A stretch of 64,000 nt of DNA from positions 4,843,697 to 4,907,696 of the forward strand of contig NZ_CP120717.1 in the NCBI RefSeq assembly GCF_032883915.1, in the 5' to 3' direction. The notes under the pieces were generated by a model. The model saw only the letters and a list, made by a program, of their open reading frames with translations, was not told the DNA's origin and ran no database searches. A program made the position numbers and the translations under genes. The DNA is from Endozoicomonas sp. 8E (lineage in GTDB: Bacteria > Pseudomonadota > Gammaproteobacteria > Pseudomonadales > Endozoicomonadaceae). Shown here one piece after another: positions 1 to 8,915 of the stretch. Position 1 is the first letter of the stretch; each line of letters opens with the position of its first letter.

Positions 1-352
1 AGAGCGGTCAGTAACAATGAAAAGAATCGAAAAAAAAATAATCGCATTACCCTTAGATCCTGTAACGAGTTTGTTCTGATTCTAGTTGGAATACTTCATA
101 AAGTCGCCCCGAAGCCTGTTGAAATTATGCTTTAGAGCATGGAGTAGAAAACCCTCTCTGTCTGTCACTCAATACAAAAAAAACCGGCCTGAACAAAGAC
201 CGGCTTTCGAACTGAATAAACGATGAGATTATCATGCCGTTGCCACTTTCCCCGGGGCCTGCCCGAATTCCAGTGCTTCCAGCGAGCGACTGTAACTCCT
301 TTCATTAACCGATCACACTCATTAAATCATCTTTTGACTGAGGTCAGTATTT
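1..352. other. Intergenic stretch downstream of yihY
   Basis: No intact gene is visible. The stretch holds a minus-strand terminator hairpin (175-206). On the minus strand, positions 232-309 also contain a short open stretch of about 25 codons ending in a stop; its residues look protein-like (ALEFGQAPGKVATA near the end). It is cut off upstream by stop codons and could be the decayed tail of a lost gene, but it is too short to assign. Confidence 0.4.
175..206 (-). terminator. Rho-independent terminator after yihY
   Basis: Read on the minus strand, AAGCCGGTC and GGCCGGTTT form a nine-pair stem with two G-U pairs around a short loop, followed directly by a run of T. It lies about 150 bases past the yihY stop codon, which fits termination of that transcript. 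Confidence 0.65.
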
Positions 353-1609
353 TCAGAATTCAGTAAAGAGGTCATCAAGATGGCAATCGAGTACAGCCCG
401 CTGCTGTTCATTCAACTGTTTCAGACGATCTACCATTTGAACATACCATCCGGGCTTATCCAGAGTGACAACAGAATCCAGCTGCTGATCCGAAGGGTAA
501 GACCAGGGGAGTTGCTGGCAAAGGTTATTGAGCCCCAGATGTCTAAGATCCCTGGCCAGTATCATTTCTCCCAGATCATTTTTACTGACCACCCCCTCCT
601 CCAGCAGGTGGCTGGTGTAAAGCTCCCAATCTTCAAGAGAGAGATTCCATCCTGCCTGGTGCAGCTGCTCGAGCTTGAAACTCAACCCTTTTTGAAACTG
701 CTCATTAAATCCGTTCAGGACCACCAGAACGCCTAACAAAGGTGGAAGCGCCTCATTCCGAGTCTGGTTGGATAAAGCAAAACTCCTGACCAGTACCGCA
801 CCAAAAAGAACCAGTATCCAACTTAAATAAATCCAAAGCAGGAATACGGGAACGGCCGCAAAAGCGCCATAGATCAATTGATACGACGGCGACAGAGTAA
901 TAAACAGAGCAAAGCCATTCTTTGCCAGCTCAAGCAAAAAAGCTACGATCAGCGCCCCCGTGAAAGCGTGACGAAAAGGTACACGTCGATTGGGTACAGC
1001 CATATAGAGCAAAGTGAAAACAATGCTGCTCAACAGAATGGGAGTTAACCGTAACAGCCACTGATCAACCCCAAGATAGGCAGTAGTATCAGCTATCAGT
1101 TTCAGGGATGCCAGATAAGACGTCAGCACAAAACCAACACCGAGCAGGAAGGGCCCCATGCTAAGAATCGCCCAGTAGAGCAGGAAGCCGACAATTCCCC
1201 GGCGAACCCTGTCTACCTGCCAGATCTGATTAATAGCACCATCAATGGTTCTGAGCATCATAAATGCCGTGACCACCAGAAAAGCAACACCCACTCCAGT
1301 CAACTTGCGTGCCTGCTGGGAAAAACTGGAAAGGTAAGACTGGATCTGTTCACCCGCTGTCGGAACAAAGTGACTGAATATAAAACTCTGTACCATCTCG
1401 CCTACCCCCTGGAAAGAGGGAATAGCCGATAACATGCTATAGGTAACCGTCATCATTGGCACTACAGCAAACAGTGTCGTATACGTCAGCGCAGCGGCGT
1501 TATTGAGGCAACGGTGCTTAAAGAAAGTATCAGAGACAGACAGAAGATAGGCACGGAGCCATTGAACATATTGAGCCTGTGTAGAACTGGAAAAAAGCGA
1601 GCCTGGCAT
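353..1609 (-). CDS. YihY/BrkB family inner-membrane protein
   Basis: A 418-residue polytopic inner-membrane protein of the YihY/BrkB (UPF0761) family, formerly misnamed ribonuclease BN. The N-terminal half shows the family's conserved start (NNAAALTYTTLFAVVPMMTV near residues 37-56) followed by about six hydrophobic segments up to residue 280. The last 130 residues are soluble, with a winged-helix-like stretch, as in the longer proteobacterial members. The molecular role of the family is not settled. Homologs sit near arsC and hda in Pseudomonas, so the position here is conserved. A DUF4136 lipoprotein gene lies upstream on the same strand but is separated by a terminator, so yihY probably has its own promoter. 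Confidence 0.9.
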   Translation of the reverse strand: MPGSLFSSSTQAQYVQWLRAYLLSVSDTFFKHRCLNNAAALTYTTLFAVVPMMTVTYSMLSAIPSFQGVGEMVQSFIFSHFVPTAGEQIQSYLSSFSQQARKLTGVGVAFLVVTAFMMLRTIDGAINQIWQVDRVRRGIVGFLLYWAILSMGPFLLGVGFVLTSYLASLKLIADTTAYLGVDQWLLRLTPILLSSIVFTLLYMAVPNRRVPFRHAFTGALIVAFLLELAKNGFALFITLSPSYQLIYGAFAAVPVFLLWIYLSWILVLFGAVLVRSFALSNQTRNEALPPLLGVLVVLNGFNEQFQKGLSFKLEQLHQAGWNLSLEDWELYTSHLLEEGVVSKNDLGEMILARDLRHLGLNNLCQQLPWSYPSDQQLDSVVTLDKPGWYVQMVDRLKQLNEQQRAVLDCHLDDLFTEF

Positions 1610-1626
1610 AGCGAATCCCTGATATT

Positions 1627-1662
1627 GAAAAGAGCCTGACGCGAAGATTTTCAGCCAGGCTC
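1627..1662 (-). terminator. Terminator between DUF4136 gene and yihY
   Basis: On the minus strand, GAGCCTG and CAGGCTC form a seven-pair stem followed by TTTT. It lies just past the stop of the DUF4136 lipoprotein gene and before the yihY start, which suggests separate transcription of the two. Confidence 0.6.
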
Positions 1663-1679
1663 CAGCTCAGAGAAGCGTA

Positions 1680-2255
1680 TCAGTTCTTATGCCCCGGAGG
1701 AAAGCCATTCAATATGCCCTCAACCGCGGCATTGATCTTTTCACTCCGCTCTTCGGGTGTGGCACTGTATATCACTTTGGAAGTGAAGCGTCCTCGCCAT
1801 TCCAGCTGCTGACTTTCCGGATTCACAAAATCGATGAGGAGCGAACCTTCCTGATAGTCTCTCACCCGGGTTTCTGTCGTAGCACCCATTCCCCGTAAGC
1901 CCATGCCATAGCCCATAGAGGTAGAAATTTGGTTCAGCTCCCTGTGGGTACGGGTCATGGTTAGATAATTAACCAGAAAATCCGGACGGTCATCTTTGCT
2001 CACCTCTCGATACCCTCTGGCCTGGAGATCTCTGTTAATAGCAGCCCGGATTCGCATCTGCGTCAAACCATCAATGTGATATCCCTCGACCTTTTTGTTG
2101 TCCTCCGGTTTGTTCAACCATGCATAGGTTTTCCAGTCTTTCATCGATTGAGTGGCAGCAGGGGTATTGTTGTAGTCCCAGTCGAGTCTCTGACTGGAAC
2201 AGCCAGTCACTGCAATGGCAACAAGCACAATCAGCAACTGTTTAAGCTTGTACAT
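1680..2255 (-). CDS. DUF4136 domain lipoprotein
   Basis: A 191-residue predicted lipoprotein. A short basic N-terminus and hydrophobic core end in the lipobox VTGC (Cys19), so processing by signal peptidase II and anchoring in the envelope are expected. The remainder matches the DUF4136 pattern: a conserved KTYAWL stretch near residue 45, a long helix with RAAINRDLQARGY, then YLTMTRTH and a C-terminal segment ending GFPPGHKN. Members of this family are small envelope lipoproteins of unknown function. The start ATG is preceded by an AGG at suitable distance. A 250-base gap separates it from the divergent arsC gene. Confidence 0.85.
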   Translation of the reverse strand: MYKLKQLLIVLVAIAVTGCSSQRLDWDYNNTPAATQSMKDWKTYAWLNKPEDNKKVEGYHIDGLTQMRIRAAINRDLQARGYREVSKDDRPDFLVNYLTMTRTHRELNQISTSMGYGMGLRGMGATTETRVRDYQEGSLLIDFVNPESQQLEWRGRFTSKVIYSATPEERSEKINAAVEGILNGFPPGHKN

Positions 2256-2573
2256 ATCAATACCTGCCTGTTGGGAAGAAAGTTTATTGTTAGATCTGTG
2301 TCCACCAGCCAGACTTAATTACAGCAGCCCATGCGACTAATTGATCCATCACCCAAGCCGATCCAGCCTGCTCTGGCAGTATCCCTGTAGAATTATACGG
2401 TTGACCCGGTTAGAAGTGTGTGAATTTACAGAATATTTGCGGGCTACATGACTTCAATTGCACCAAAACCCATTCAACGATAATCTTCCCATCACAGAAA
2501 TAGCAGTATGACTTCAGGCTCCAGCCTGTCGAAACAACTGCCCATTGCGAAAATAGTTCGAGAGCAAAGCAAT

Positions 2574-2918
2574 ATGAGCGTTACGATTTACCATAACCCC
2601 CGCTGCTCAAAGTCCAGACAGACTTTGGCCCTGATCGAAGAAAAAGGCATCAACCCTGACGTAGTGCTTTACCTGGACACCCCGCCCAGCGAAGCCGCTT
2701 TGACTGACATTCTGAAACAGCTCGGTAAGAGCCCCGAAGAACTGATGCGCAAGGGCGAACAGGAGTACAAGGACCATATCAAAGGTCAGGAACTTTCAGA
2801 ACAGCAGCAAATAGCAAAAATGATTGCCCACCCCAAAATAATTGAAAGACCCATCGTCGTGAGCAACGGTCAGGCGCGTGTCGGTCGCCCGCCGGAATCC
2901 GTTCTGGAGATCCTTTAA
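2574..2918 (+). CDS. arsC: Arsenate reductase (glutaredoxin-coupled), ArsC family
   Basis: About 114 residues from the ATG at 2574. The protein begins MSVTIYHNPRCSKSRQTL, with the single N-terminal active-site Cys in the CSKSRQ motif of the glutaredoxin-dependent ArsC/YffB family. Later family features are RKGEQEYK and the RPIVV strand near the C-terminus with conserved arginines that bind oxyanion. It is expected to reduce arsenate to arsenite in the cytoplasm with glutathione and glutaredoxin, although chromosomal members of this type may have other roles. The frame is open upstream to 2508, but the extra residues are unlike the family, so the later start is preferred. It is followed after two bases by the DUF2069 gene and probably forms an operon with it. 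Confidence 0.92.
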   Translation: MSVTIYHNPRCSKSRQTLALIEEKGINPDVVLYLDTPPSEAALTDILKQLGKSPEELMRKGEQEYKDHIKGQELSEQQQIAKMIAHPKIIERPIVVSNGQARVGRPPESVLEIL

Positions 2919-2920
2919 TC

Positions 2921-3286
2921 GTGGACCTGAATCAAAAAGCCAGGCTAAGCTACCGATTGAGCCTGCTACTCTACTTCTGCCTGCTAGCTTCGCAGATCGC
3001 AAAAGTGCTCTGGCTGCACCCACCTCAAAACTCGGCATGGATGATTGCGTCTTTCACCATTGTTCCACTGTTGCTACCTCTTTACGGGTTGATCAGGCGA
3101 CAGCCAAGGGCATCGGCCTGGTTATGCTTCATTCTCTGCTTTTACTTTATCAGCGGTGTGCTTGATGCCTGGTTTATCAGAGACTCCATACATGGTTGGC
3201 TGATTACCGCATTCAGCAGTGCACTGTTTGTATCCGCCATGATGTTTACCCGCTGGCAGGGACAATTAAACAACCTGCCCCGGTGA
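2921..3286 (+). CDS. DUF2069 small membrane protein
   Basis: A 121-residue protein starting at GTG two bases after the arsC stop codon. It has four predicted membrane segments (about residues 13-28, 39-56, 67-85 and 95-110) separated by short loops, which is the DUF2069 layout. Family members commonly sit beside arsC or wrbA in gammaproteobacteria and have no assigned function. Tight spacing points to translational coupling with arsC. A bidirectional terminator follows at 3324-3356. Confidence 0.85.
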   Translation: MDLNQKARLSYRLSLLLYFCLLASQIAKVLWLHPPQNSAWMIASFTIVPLLLPLYGLIRRQPRASAWLCFILCFYFISGVLDAWFIRDSIHGWLITAFSSALFVSAMMFTRWQGQLNNLPR

Positions 3287-3323
3287 CTGAACCTTCCCTG
3301 GACAGATCAACCCTTTTCTTCTC

Positions 3324-3356
3324 AAAAAAAGCTCCTGCATTGGCAAGAGCTTTTTT
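3324..3356. terminator. Bidirectional terminator
   Basis: AAAAAAAGCTC and GAGCTTTTTT flank an inner TGC/GCA pairing. The hairpin therefore has an A-run on one side and a T-run on the other, and can end both the plus-strand arsC-DUF2069 transcript and the minus-strand transcript of the DUF748 gene, whose stop is at 3369. Confidence 0.8.
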
Positions 3357-3368
3357 CGTCAAACGATC

Positions 3369-5426
3369 TTAATAGGACAACTGAACTTCGATGGCTGACC
3401 CGGCCTGTTCTACCGTTGAGGGTGGACTGCTGATGATACGTTTCTCGCTGACACCTTCACTCCGAAGAAAATCATAAACCAGATTAAGACGATCAGTGGC
3501 CAGCTTATTCATTTTTTCCTGATTCGCAGGCCAGTTTACCAACAACCATTGCTCCGCTTCTTTGATACGTTTGCTCTGACTGGCATCACCCACTTCGGGT
3601 AATGTTCGATTGTGAGCCCTGAGATACATTTGCTCAATCAAATGCCCTCTGACGTCGGCCGGAATTTCTTTCACTTCTCCCGGCTTTGTTTGATGGATGG
3701 CCGAATAGAGTTCAGCCAGATTGGACTCAAGCTCTGCCCTGGAGAGACTGGGCCAATCTTGATTCTTGCTGGCTACCGCTTTCAGAGACAGACCAAGTTC
3801 AGGCCTTATTCTGAGCACTCGACCCCAGCCCTTCAATTGTGTTTTGTCGTATTCTGTCAACACAGCCTTACCCGACGGCATCTGTATATCACCGGATAAT
3901 ATTGGCTTGATACCGGCCTGGTTGGAAAGGTACTGCAGGGGCTGTTCCAGCACACTTTCCCAAGCCTCCCGCGTAGCTGTTCCTGCCGCGACTTGCGGCG
4001 ACAATCCATCACGGTCTGTAACGTCTATGGAAATAATGGACTGCGGGTTAGCCATCAAAGCTTTCACATGATTGATATCCAGCTCGGGCTCGACAGGTCT
4101 GCCTACAAGCTTTGAAAAAGTCAGCTTGCCCTTGCTGCCTCCTCCTGCAGAAGAAACAAGATTCAGGTTTACACGACTTCCGGCCAGATCATATCCGGCA
4201 ACAGACCGCTCTGAAACAGGCAGCAAAGATAAATCCACATCCCTTGCAGTAACGTTAAGTCTGGAGGTTACCGCATTCTTCAGATCGACGCTGCCTTTCA
4301 GAGAGACTGGAACACGCTCAAGCCATTGTCCAGCGAGCTGAAAGGTGTACTGTTCTGGACTCATCACTGCCAGCTCCACCCGACTGTTACTGAACAGTTT
4401 TCGATTCTGCTTTTGAGATGACTGAATAGCGCCATTGAATTCGATATTCTTAAGCGTAAATGGTACAGAGCCATCAGTGGGTAATGAACGATTAAGCGTT
4501 TTTGCAATTTGCTCCAAAGGACTGCCTTTGACCGTCAACAAGCCGCCCCTGAAAGAAAGGTCTTCGACAGAACCTTTCCGGCATCTGAATTGAAAACCCT
4601 CTGCAAATAATTCTTTCCAGCTCAACTCAAGACCGGAGCTCAAATCATGATATTCACCATCCAGCACTTTGGCCGTGCCAGTCAGCTCAACCCCCTGATC
4701 CCCGGACCATTCAACAGACAAGTCTGTCGAAAGACGGCCTTCCAGCGAGCAATTTGAACATTTAAGAAAGTTCTGACTGACAACATCAGCCAGTGGTAGC
4801 TCATCAATGGATAACTGACCAGACAGTGCCAGTTTCTTTAAATCAATAATACCGCCCAGTGACCACTTTATGTGACTTGACTCCCTAACTACTTCAACAT
4901 CGATCTGATCAGGCCGATGGGTTTTCAGCTCCATTTTACTGAAATCAATACTGACCACTTTACTGGAACCGGTCTGTTCGGTGTTCACTACCTTCATCGA
5001 TCCGTCTTCGAAGACAAACTGCTCCGTTTCCCTGAGAAATTGATAAAGGTTGGGCATGGGTGGTTTCTGACCGATGATCGCCAGATCAATAAAGATCCCG
5101 GGCTTTTTAAAATCGATTCGATCCAGCTCAATGGTTTCTTTCCAAAGGGAAGTCCAGGCGACATTGACAGCCATAGATTCTGACTTAAGAGTAATTCCGG
5201 GCGAGATTCTGAGTTCCGGCCTGGTGAGCAGGAATTTACCGGATAAGAAAGAATACTCTTTCTCAACAGAAAGGACTTCAACCCCGGTTTGATTTTCTAT
5301 TTGCTGGAGCAGCTGGTCTGTGTATCGACCAGGAACCATTAGCATCACTGAAATCAGAAACAGCAGAATGGCCAGAATAACTACGACAAAGAGCACAAAC
5401 CGGATAGCCGGCTTCTGGGTTTGCAT
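3369..5426 (-). CDS. AsmA-like / DUF748 envelope protein
   Basis: About 685 residues from the ATG at 5426, which has an AAGAGAAG ribosome-binding site; an in-frame TTG lies 21 bases further upstream. One N-terminal membrane anchor (FVLFVVVILAILLFLISVML) is followed by a long beta-rich periplasmic region with repeated strand patterns such as LDRIDFKKPGIFIDL, as in AsmA/TamB-type proteins. The last 70 residues resemble the OmpA-like tail of DUF748 proteins (RLNLVYDFLRSEGVSEKRI). Relatives are thought to act in outer-membrane lipid or protein homeostasis. A pair of cysteines near residue 222 (KCSNC) may form a disulfide. It lies 14 bases after the hda stop codon and is probably co-transcribed with hda. 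Confidence 0.75.
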   Translation of the reverse strand: MQTQKPAIRFVLFVVVILAILLFLISVMLMVPGRYTDQLLQQIENQTGVEVLSVEKEYSFLSGKFLLTRPELRISPGITLKSESMAVNVAWTSLWKETIELDRIDFKKPGIFIDLAIIGQKPPMPNLYQFLRETEQFVFEDGSMKVVNTEQTGSSKVVSIDFSKMELKTHRPDQIDVEVVRESSHIKWSLGGIIDLKKLALSGQLSIDELPLADVVSQNFLKCSNCSLEGRLSTDLSVEWSGDQGVELTGTAKVLDGEYHDLSSGLELSWKELFAEGFQFRCRKGSVEDLSFRGGLLTVKGSPLEQIAKTLNRSLPTDGSVPFTLKNIEFNGAIQSSQKQNRKLFSNSRVELAVMSPEQYTFQLAGQWLERVPVSLKGSVDLKNAVTSRLNVTARDVDLSLLPVSERSVAGYDLAGSRVNLNLVSSAGGGSKGKLTFSKLVGRPVEPELDINHVKALMANPQSIISIDVTDRDGLSPQVAAGTATREAWESVLEQPLQYLSNQAGIKPILSGDIQMPSGKAVLTEYDKTQLKGWGRVLRIRPELGLSLKAVASKNQDWPSLSRAELESNLAELYSAIHQTKPGEVKEIPADVRGHLIEQMYLRAHNRTLPEVGDASQSKRIKEAEQWLLVNWPANQEKMNKLATDRLNLVYDFLRSEGVSEKRIISSPPSTVEQAGSAIEVQLSY

Positions 5427-5440
5427 ACTACTTCTCTTGA

Positions 5441-6157
5441 TTACCAATTCATGACTTGTTTGACGAAGGGTATGGTCAACTTCCTTTTGGCCCTCAATGA
5501 AGCACTGTCCAGCTTCTGCAGCATCTTGAATAAGTGCCCCATATCCCTGTTACTGCGGTATATGATATACCGGGCCACATCTTCATTCAGATCCAGCCCA
5601 CGCAAATGAGCCCTAAGCTGCAATGCCGACACTTTGTCCCTGTCGCTGAGAGGCTGAACCTGAAACACCAACCCCCAGCTTAGTCTCGAGACCAGGTCGG
5701 GCAAAAGGATAGCAAGTCTTTTAGGTGGACAATCAGCTGCCACCAGCAAGCGAGTCCGGGAATCCCTGAGGCGATTGAACAGATCAAAAAGCCCTTCTTC
5801 CCACTCTGGTATGCCTGCTACAGCATTAACATCATCAACACACACCAGTTGAAGTCTTTCCATACCCTCCAGCAGCTTTGAAGGATAGTGAACAAGCTCC
5901 TTCATCGGCAGATAGATACTACGGCCTTTTCTGCGATCAACCTGGTGACAGGCAGCCTGAAGAAGATGACTGCAGCCAACGCCGGGGGCTCCGTAGAGAT
6001 AGATAAACTGTTCTGAGTCTACTCCACCGACCTGCTGATCCATATCCAGCATATTGACCAGCGCAGCATTATCTCCGCTGAAAAAGTTTTCAAAGGTGGC
6101 ATCGTCCCTAATCTGAACACTGAGCGGTAATTGCACAGGCTGGCTCACATACGACAT
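5441..6157 (-). CDS. hda: DnaA regulatory inactivator Hda
   Basis: A 238-residue DnaA-like AAA+ protein lacking the DNA-binding domain of DnaA. It begins with the clamp-binding QLPLSVQ stretch (residues 8-14), the kind of motif through which Hda docks on the beta sliding clamp, and continues FENFFSGDNAALV. The P-loop is atypical, GAPGVGCSHLL, with Cys in place of the usual Lys, in line with the unusual P-loop of other Hda proteins. Walker B (LVCVDDVNAV) and the sensor region with arginine-rich LSRLSWGLVF follow. Hda with the clamp stimulates ATP hydrolysis by DnaA and prevents re-initiation. The same neighbours (permease, DUF2066, purM, purN) occur in Pseudomonas. Confidence 0.92.
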   Translation of the reverse strand: MSYVSQPVQLPLSVQIRDDATFENFFSGDNAALVNMLDMDQQVGGVDSEQFIYLYGAPGVGCSHLLQAACHQVDRRKGRSIYLPMKELVHYPSKLLEGMERLQLVCVDDVNAVAGIPEWEEGLFDLFNRLRDSRTRLLVAADCPPKRLAILLPDLVSRLSWGLVFQVQPLSDRDKVSALQLRAHLRGLDLNEDVARYIIYRSNRDMGHLFKMLQKLDSASLRAKRKLTIPFVKQVMNW

Positions 6158-6363
6158 TAAACAGCCTTGAGCGGGAAATGCCGCTCAACCTTGACAATGG
6201 ATAGACATTCCGAACCCTCTATTGCGGCATTTCTATTAAAAAATACCAGCTTCAGCGGGTTGATAGAATCTGCAGGAGACAGCTGCAACAAAATCACTTC
6301 ACTCATCCCTCGTCTGAATAGCATGGTAAAATGGATTTCTGTTCGCTGCAGGCATAGATCACC

Positions 6364-7431
6364 TTACTCCTTCGGCTCACCAGCATTATACAGGTGGCTC
6401 GCCTTATAATTTCGATGCAGATGACGCAAGAGTACCATAATAATGGCTGCTAATGGCAGTGCTATTAGCATCCCGACGAAGCCCAGAATCTGCCCACCCG
6501 CCATCAGCGCAAAGATAACCGCCACCGGATGCAGACCAATCCGGTCACCCACCAGATAAGGTGTCAGTACCCACCCCTCAAGAGCTTGTCCCAGGGCAAA
6601 CACACCGGTCACCAAAAGTAGCGGCAGGTAGCTGTCAAATTGAAAAACAGCCACCATGATGGCTGTAGTGAAACCGACCACAAACCCCATATAAGGAATG
6701 ATACTGACCAGCCCTGCCAGCAGTCCGATCAACAACGCAAACTGCAAGCCTACCGCCCAGAGTCCCAGACCGTAGATCAATCCCAGGGCCAGCATGACCA
6801 TAAGCTGACCTTTGAGGAAAGCGCCCAATACTTCATCGCACTCACTGGCAAGTTCAACCACAATAGGTTCAAGATTGACAGGCAGCATCAGACGGATATG
6901 TTCCATCATATGATCCCAGTCGCGCAAGAGGTAAAAAGTCACAACCGGAACCAGGAACAGATTCACGAGAAAACCTATTACTGCCAGACTTGAGCTGGTT
7001 ACTGAACGACCAAGCTGAGCCAGAAGTCCACCGGCTTTTTGCCATTCACCCGCCACGGCCTTGACCAGCTGACTGATATCAAACCACTCTGGGTCCAGGT
7101 CGGTGTATTCAACCAGTCTTGGGATGACATTGATTCTAATCCACTCTTCCCAGACCGGAAGCAACTGCATAAGGGTTTTGACTTGCTGGAATAAGGCCGG
7201 TATCAGGATGAGCAGCATCAGTACCAGAAAAGTAAAAATCACCAGAAAAACCAGTGTCACCGAAAGCGACCGGGAGAGCTGCAGCCTTTCCAGACGATCA
7301 ACCAGCGGATCGCCTAAATAGGCAAGCACAGCACTGATCGCAAAGGGTGTCATGACCGCCCCGACAAAATTAATCAGCACTACGCCAACCAAAACGATGC
7401 CTGCTAGCATCCACTGTTGCTGTCTGGTCAT
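6364..7431 (-). CDS. AI-2E family transporter (PerM/YhhT-like permease)
   Basis: A 355-residue inner-membrane protein with about seven to eight membrane segments. Family signatures include a two-helix N-terminus, a long soluble helical section (about residues 85-145), then segments GFLVNLFLVPVVTFYLLRDW and a C-terminal block with PYLVGDRIGLHPVAVIFALM, close to the conserved core of AI-2E/PerM proteins. The family includes TqsA and putative Na+/H+ antiporters, so the substrate cannot be inferred. The ATG has a clear AAGGA site seven bases upstream. It lies between DUF2066 and hda on the same strand; the 206-base gap before hda may hold a separate hda promoter. Confidence 0.88.
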   Translation of the reverse strand: MTRQQQWMLAGIVLVGVVLINFVGAVMTPFAISAVLAYLGDPLVDRLERLQLSRSLSVTLVFLVIFTFLVLMLLILIPALFQQVKTLMQLLPVWEEWIRINVIPRLVEYTDLDPEWFDISQLVKAVAGEWQKAGGLLAQLGRSVTSSSLAVIGFLVNLFLVPVVTFYLLRDWDHMMEHIRLMLPVNLEPIVVELASECDEVLGAFLKGQLMVMLALGLIYGLGLWAVGLQFALLIGLLAGLVSIIPYMGFVVGFTTAIMVAVFQFDSYLPLLLVTGVFALGQALEGWVLTPYLVGDRIGLHPVAVIFALMAGGQILGFVGMLIALPLAAIIMVLLRHLHRNYKASHLYNAGEPKE

Positions 7432-7509
7432 TTTTTTCCTTCTATTGCAACTCGCCTTGCAGGGTGCATGAAAAAAACCGCACTCCGGAATTTAATATCT
7501 GACTTCCTG

Positions 7510-8586
7510 TCAGCCTCCCAACCAACGGTATTGCAACGTCTGGTTGACCTCGTCAGCACCAGTCGCTCTCATCTTCCGCCCCAGGGCAATAGCATCCGAC
7601 AATTGACTCAGCGTACCATCAATTAGCAGCTCCAATTGAATTTTATTACCGCCAACTTTGACTGCCATTACATCCCTGACCGCCGTCAAACCTTTAAGAT
7701 ATTTAATCAGCCCTGCATAGTCCTGCGTGCTGGCAATACCCTCCACTACCAGCATCGGATTGACACTACTGCCACCCGAGAGAACTGCATAGTGCCGGGA
7801 AAGGGAATTACCAATAAGATCAGCAATGGCCAGAGCCAGTCCTTCTGCAGAAAGGTCTGCGACTGTGGCATCAAACTGCTGATTTTTAAAGAGAAGAACC
7901 AAGCGACCATTATAATGGCGTCCACGAACTTCGCTCAGACGCCCCCCCAATACGGCCTCAGAACCATATCTTCTTGACGCCTGACCCAGCTTGTCCGAAA
8001 ACAGCCCCCAGACATCGACATCAGAAATCGCGGCATTGTCTTCAAAGTCCATGAGAGGGAGAGTCAGAGGCAATGAGCGGGCAGCCATAACATGCTCCAG
8101 ATCACTCACCAGAGGCGAGTCTGCTTCTTCTCTCAAAACCTGCCTGCCCCCCTGCTTTTCAATGGCTAACCAGACAATGGTATCTGGTCGGTTGGAACCC
8201 CAGATCCCCAGATCATTTTCTCGCAGCAGTCGATTAACTGCCGCTTCATTGAAACGCACCTGAAGGAAAAGTTGCTGTCCTGATCCGGTATCACGGCGCT
8301 CATAACCAAAACTCCGAACCAGCGCAGAGGCATTCTTAAGTGACTGTATAACCCCCTTGTTACTGAGGGTACTGCGCTGCCCGGTCACTTTAACCAGGAC
8401 CTCAGACAAAGCCCGCTTAATGGCGGCCTCCCTTTCATCATTGCCCTGACCGGTAACAGGTACGCCGGCACGATAAAGTCCGCTCATCTCTGCAGCAGGC
8501 AGCTGAAAAGACAACAGGGCCAGCAGAAGAGTAAATATCAGTCTGGAAAATGGGAACAATCGTTCCAGCTTGCATGCTTTGTACAT
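7510..8586 (-). CDS. DUF2066 exported protein
   Basis: About 358 residues from the ATG at 8586; an in-frame TTG at 8601 is also possible. A basic start and hydrophobic segment ending QLPAA give a Sec signal peptide. The mature protein begins with the DUF2066 pattern, YRAGVPVTGQGNDEREAAIK, followed by ALSEVLVKVTGQ. The family is widespread in gammaproteobacteria, is predicted periplasmic and has no defined activity. The gene heads a minus-strand group (DUF2066, permease, hda, DUF748) divergent from purM-purN, an arrangement shared with Pseudomonas. Confidence 0.85.
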   Translation of the reverse strand: MYKACKLERLFPFSRLIFTLLLALLSFQLPAAEMSGLYRAGVPVTGQGNDEREAAIKRALSEVLVKVTGQRSTLSNKGVIQSLKNASALVRSFGYERRDTGSGQQLFLQVRFNEAAVNRLLRENDLGIWGSNRPDTIVWLAIEKQGGRQVLREEADSPLVSDLEHVMAARSLPLTLPLMDFEDNAAISDVDVWGLFSDKLGQASRRYGSEAVLGGRLSEVRGRHYNGRLVLLFKNQQFDATVADLSAEGLALAIADLIGNSLSRHYAVLSGGSSVNPMLVVEGIASTQDYAGLIKYLKGLTAVRDVMAVKVGGNKIQLELLIDGTLSQLSDAIALGRKMRATGADEVNQTLQYRWLGG

Positions 8587-8915
8587 AATGTCCGGAATCA
8601 AAAACAGGCACTCTTCCTGAACAAACAGTCATAAACACCAATAAAGCCAAGGTCCGGTTTATGAAATGTTAGCAACTTCCGACAAGACTGCTTATCTTTG
8701 TATAGAGTACTAATTTACCCAGACGAAACGCCCGGAGCCGAGTATCCCTATATTTTGCCATAACTTTCTGGCTTTGTAGAAAATCTTTATAAAACAACAG
8801 GCGGCCAACCGTAAAACCAAAGCAATAGCAGGCGGCTTTATGAATTTTACGGGTTACGTTAGAATGCGCGCTCTGATCAATCCACTTTAGATTCCACGGT
8901 GCGGATACATCTCCG
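8587..8915. other. Divergent promoter region DUF2066/purM
   Basis: A 330-base gap between the divergent starts of the DUF2066 gene and purM, which must hold both promoters. The only open frame in it is a minus-strand stretch overlapping the purM start, without family resemblance. No operator could be identified with confidence. Confidence 0.4.

Noticed and set aside
232-309. Short minus-strand protein-like stretch ending in GKVATA
   Set aside because: Only about 26 codons after an upstream stop; it resembles the C-terminus of medium-chain dehydrogenases weakly, too little to call.
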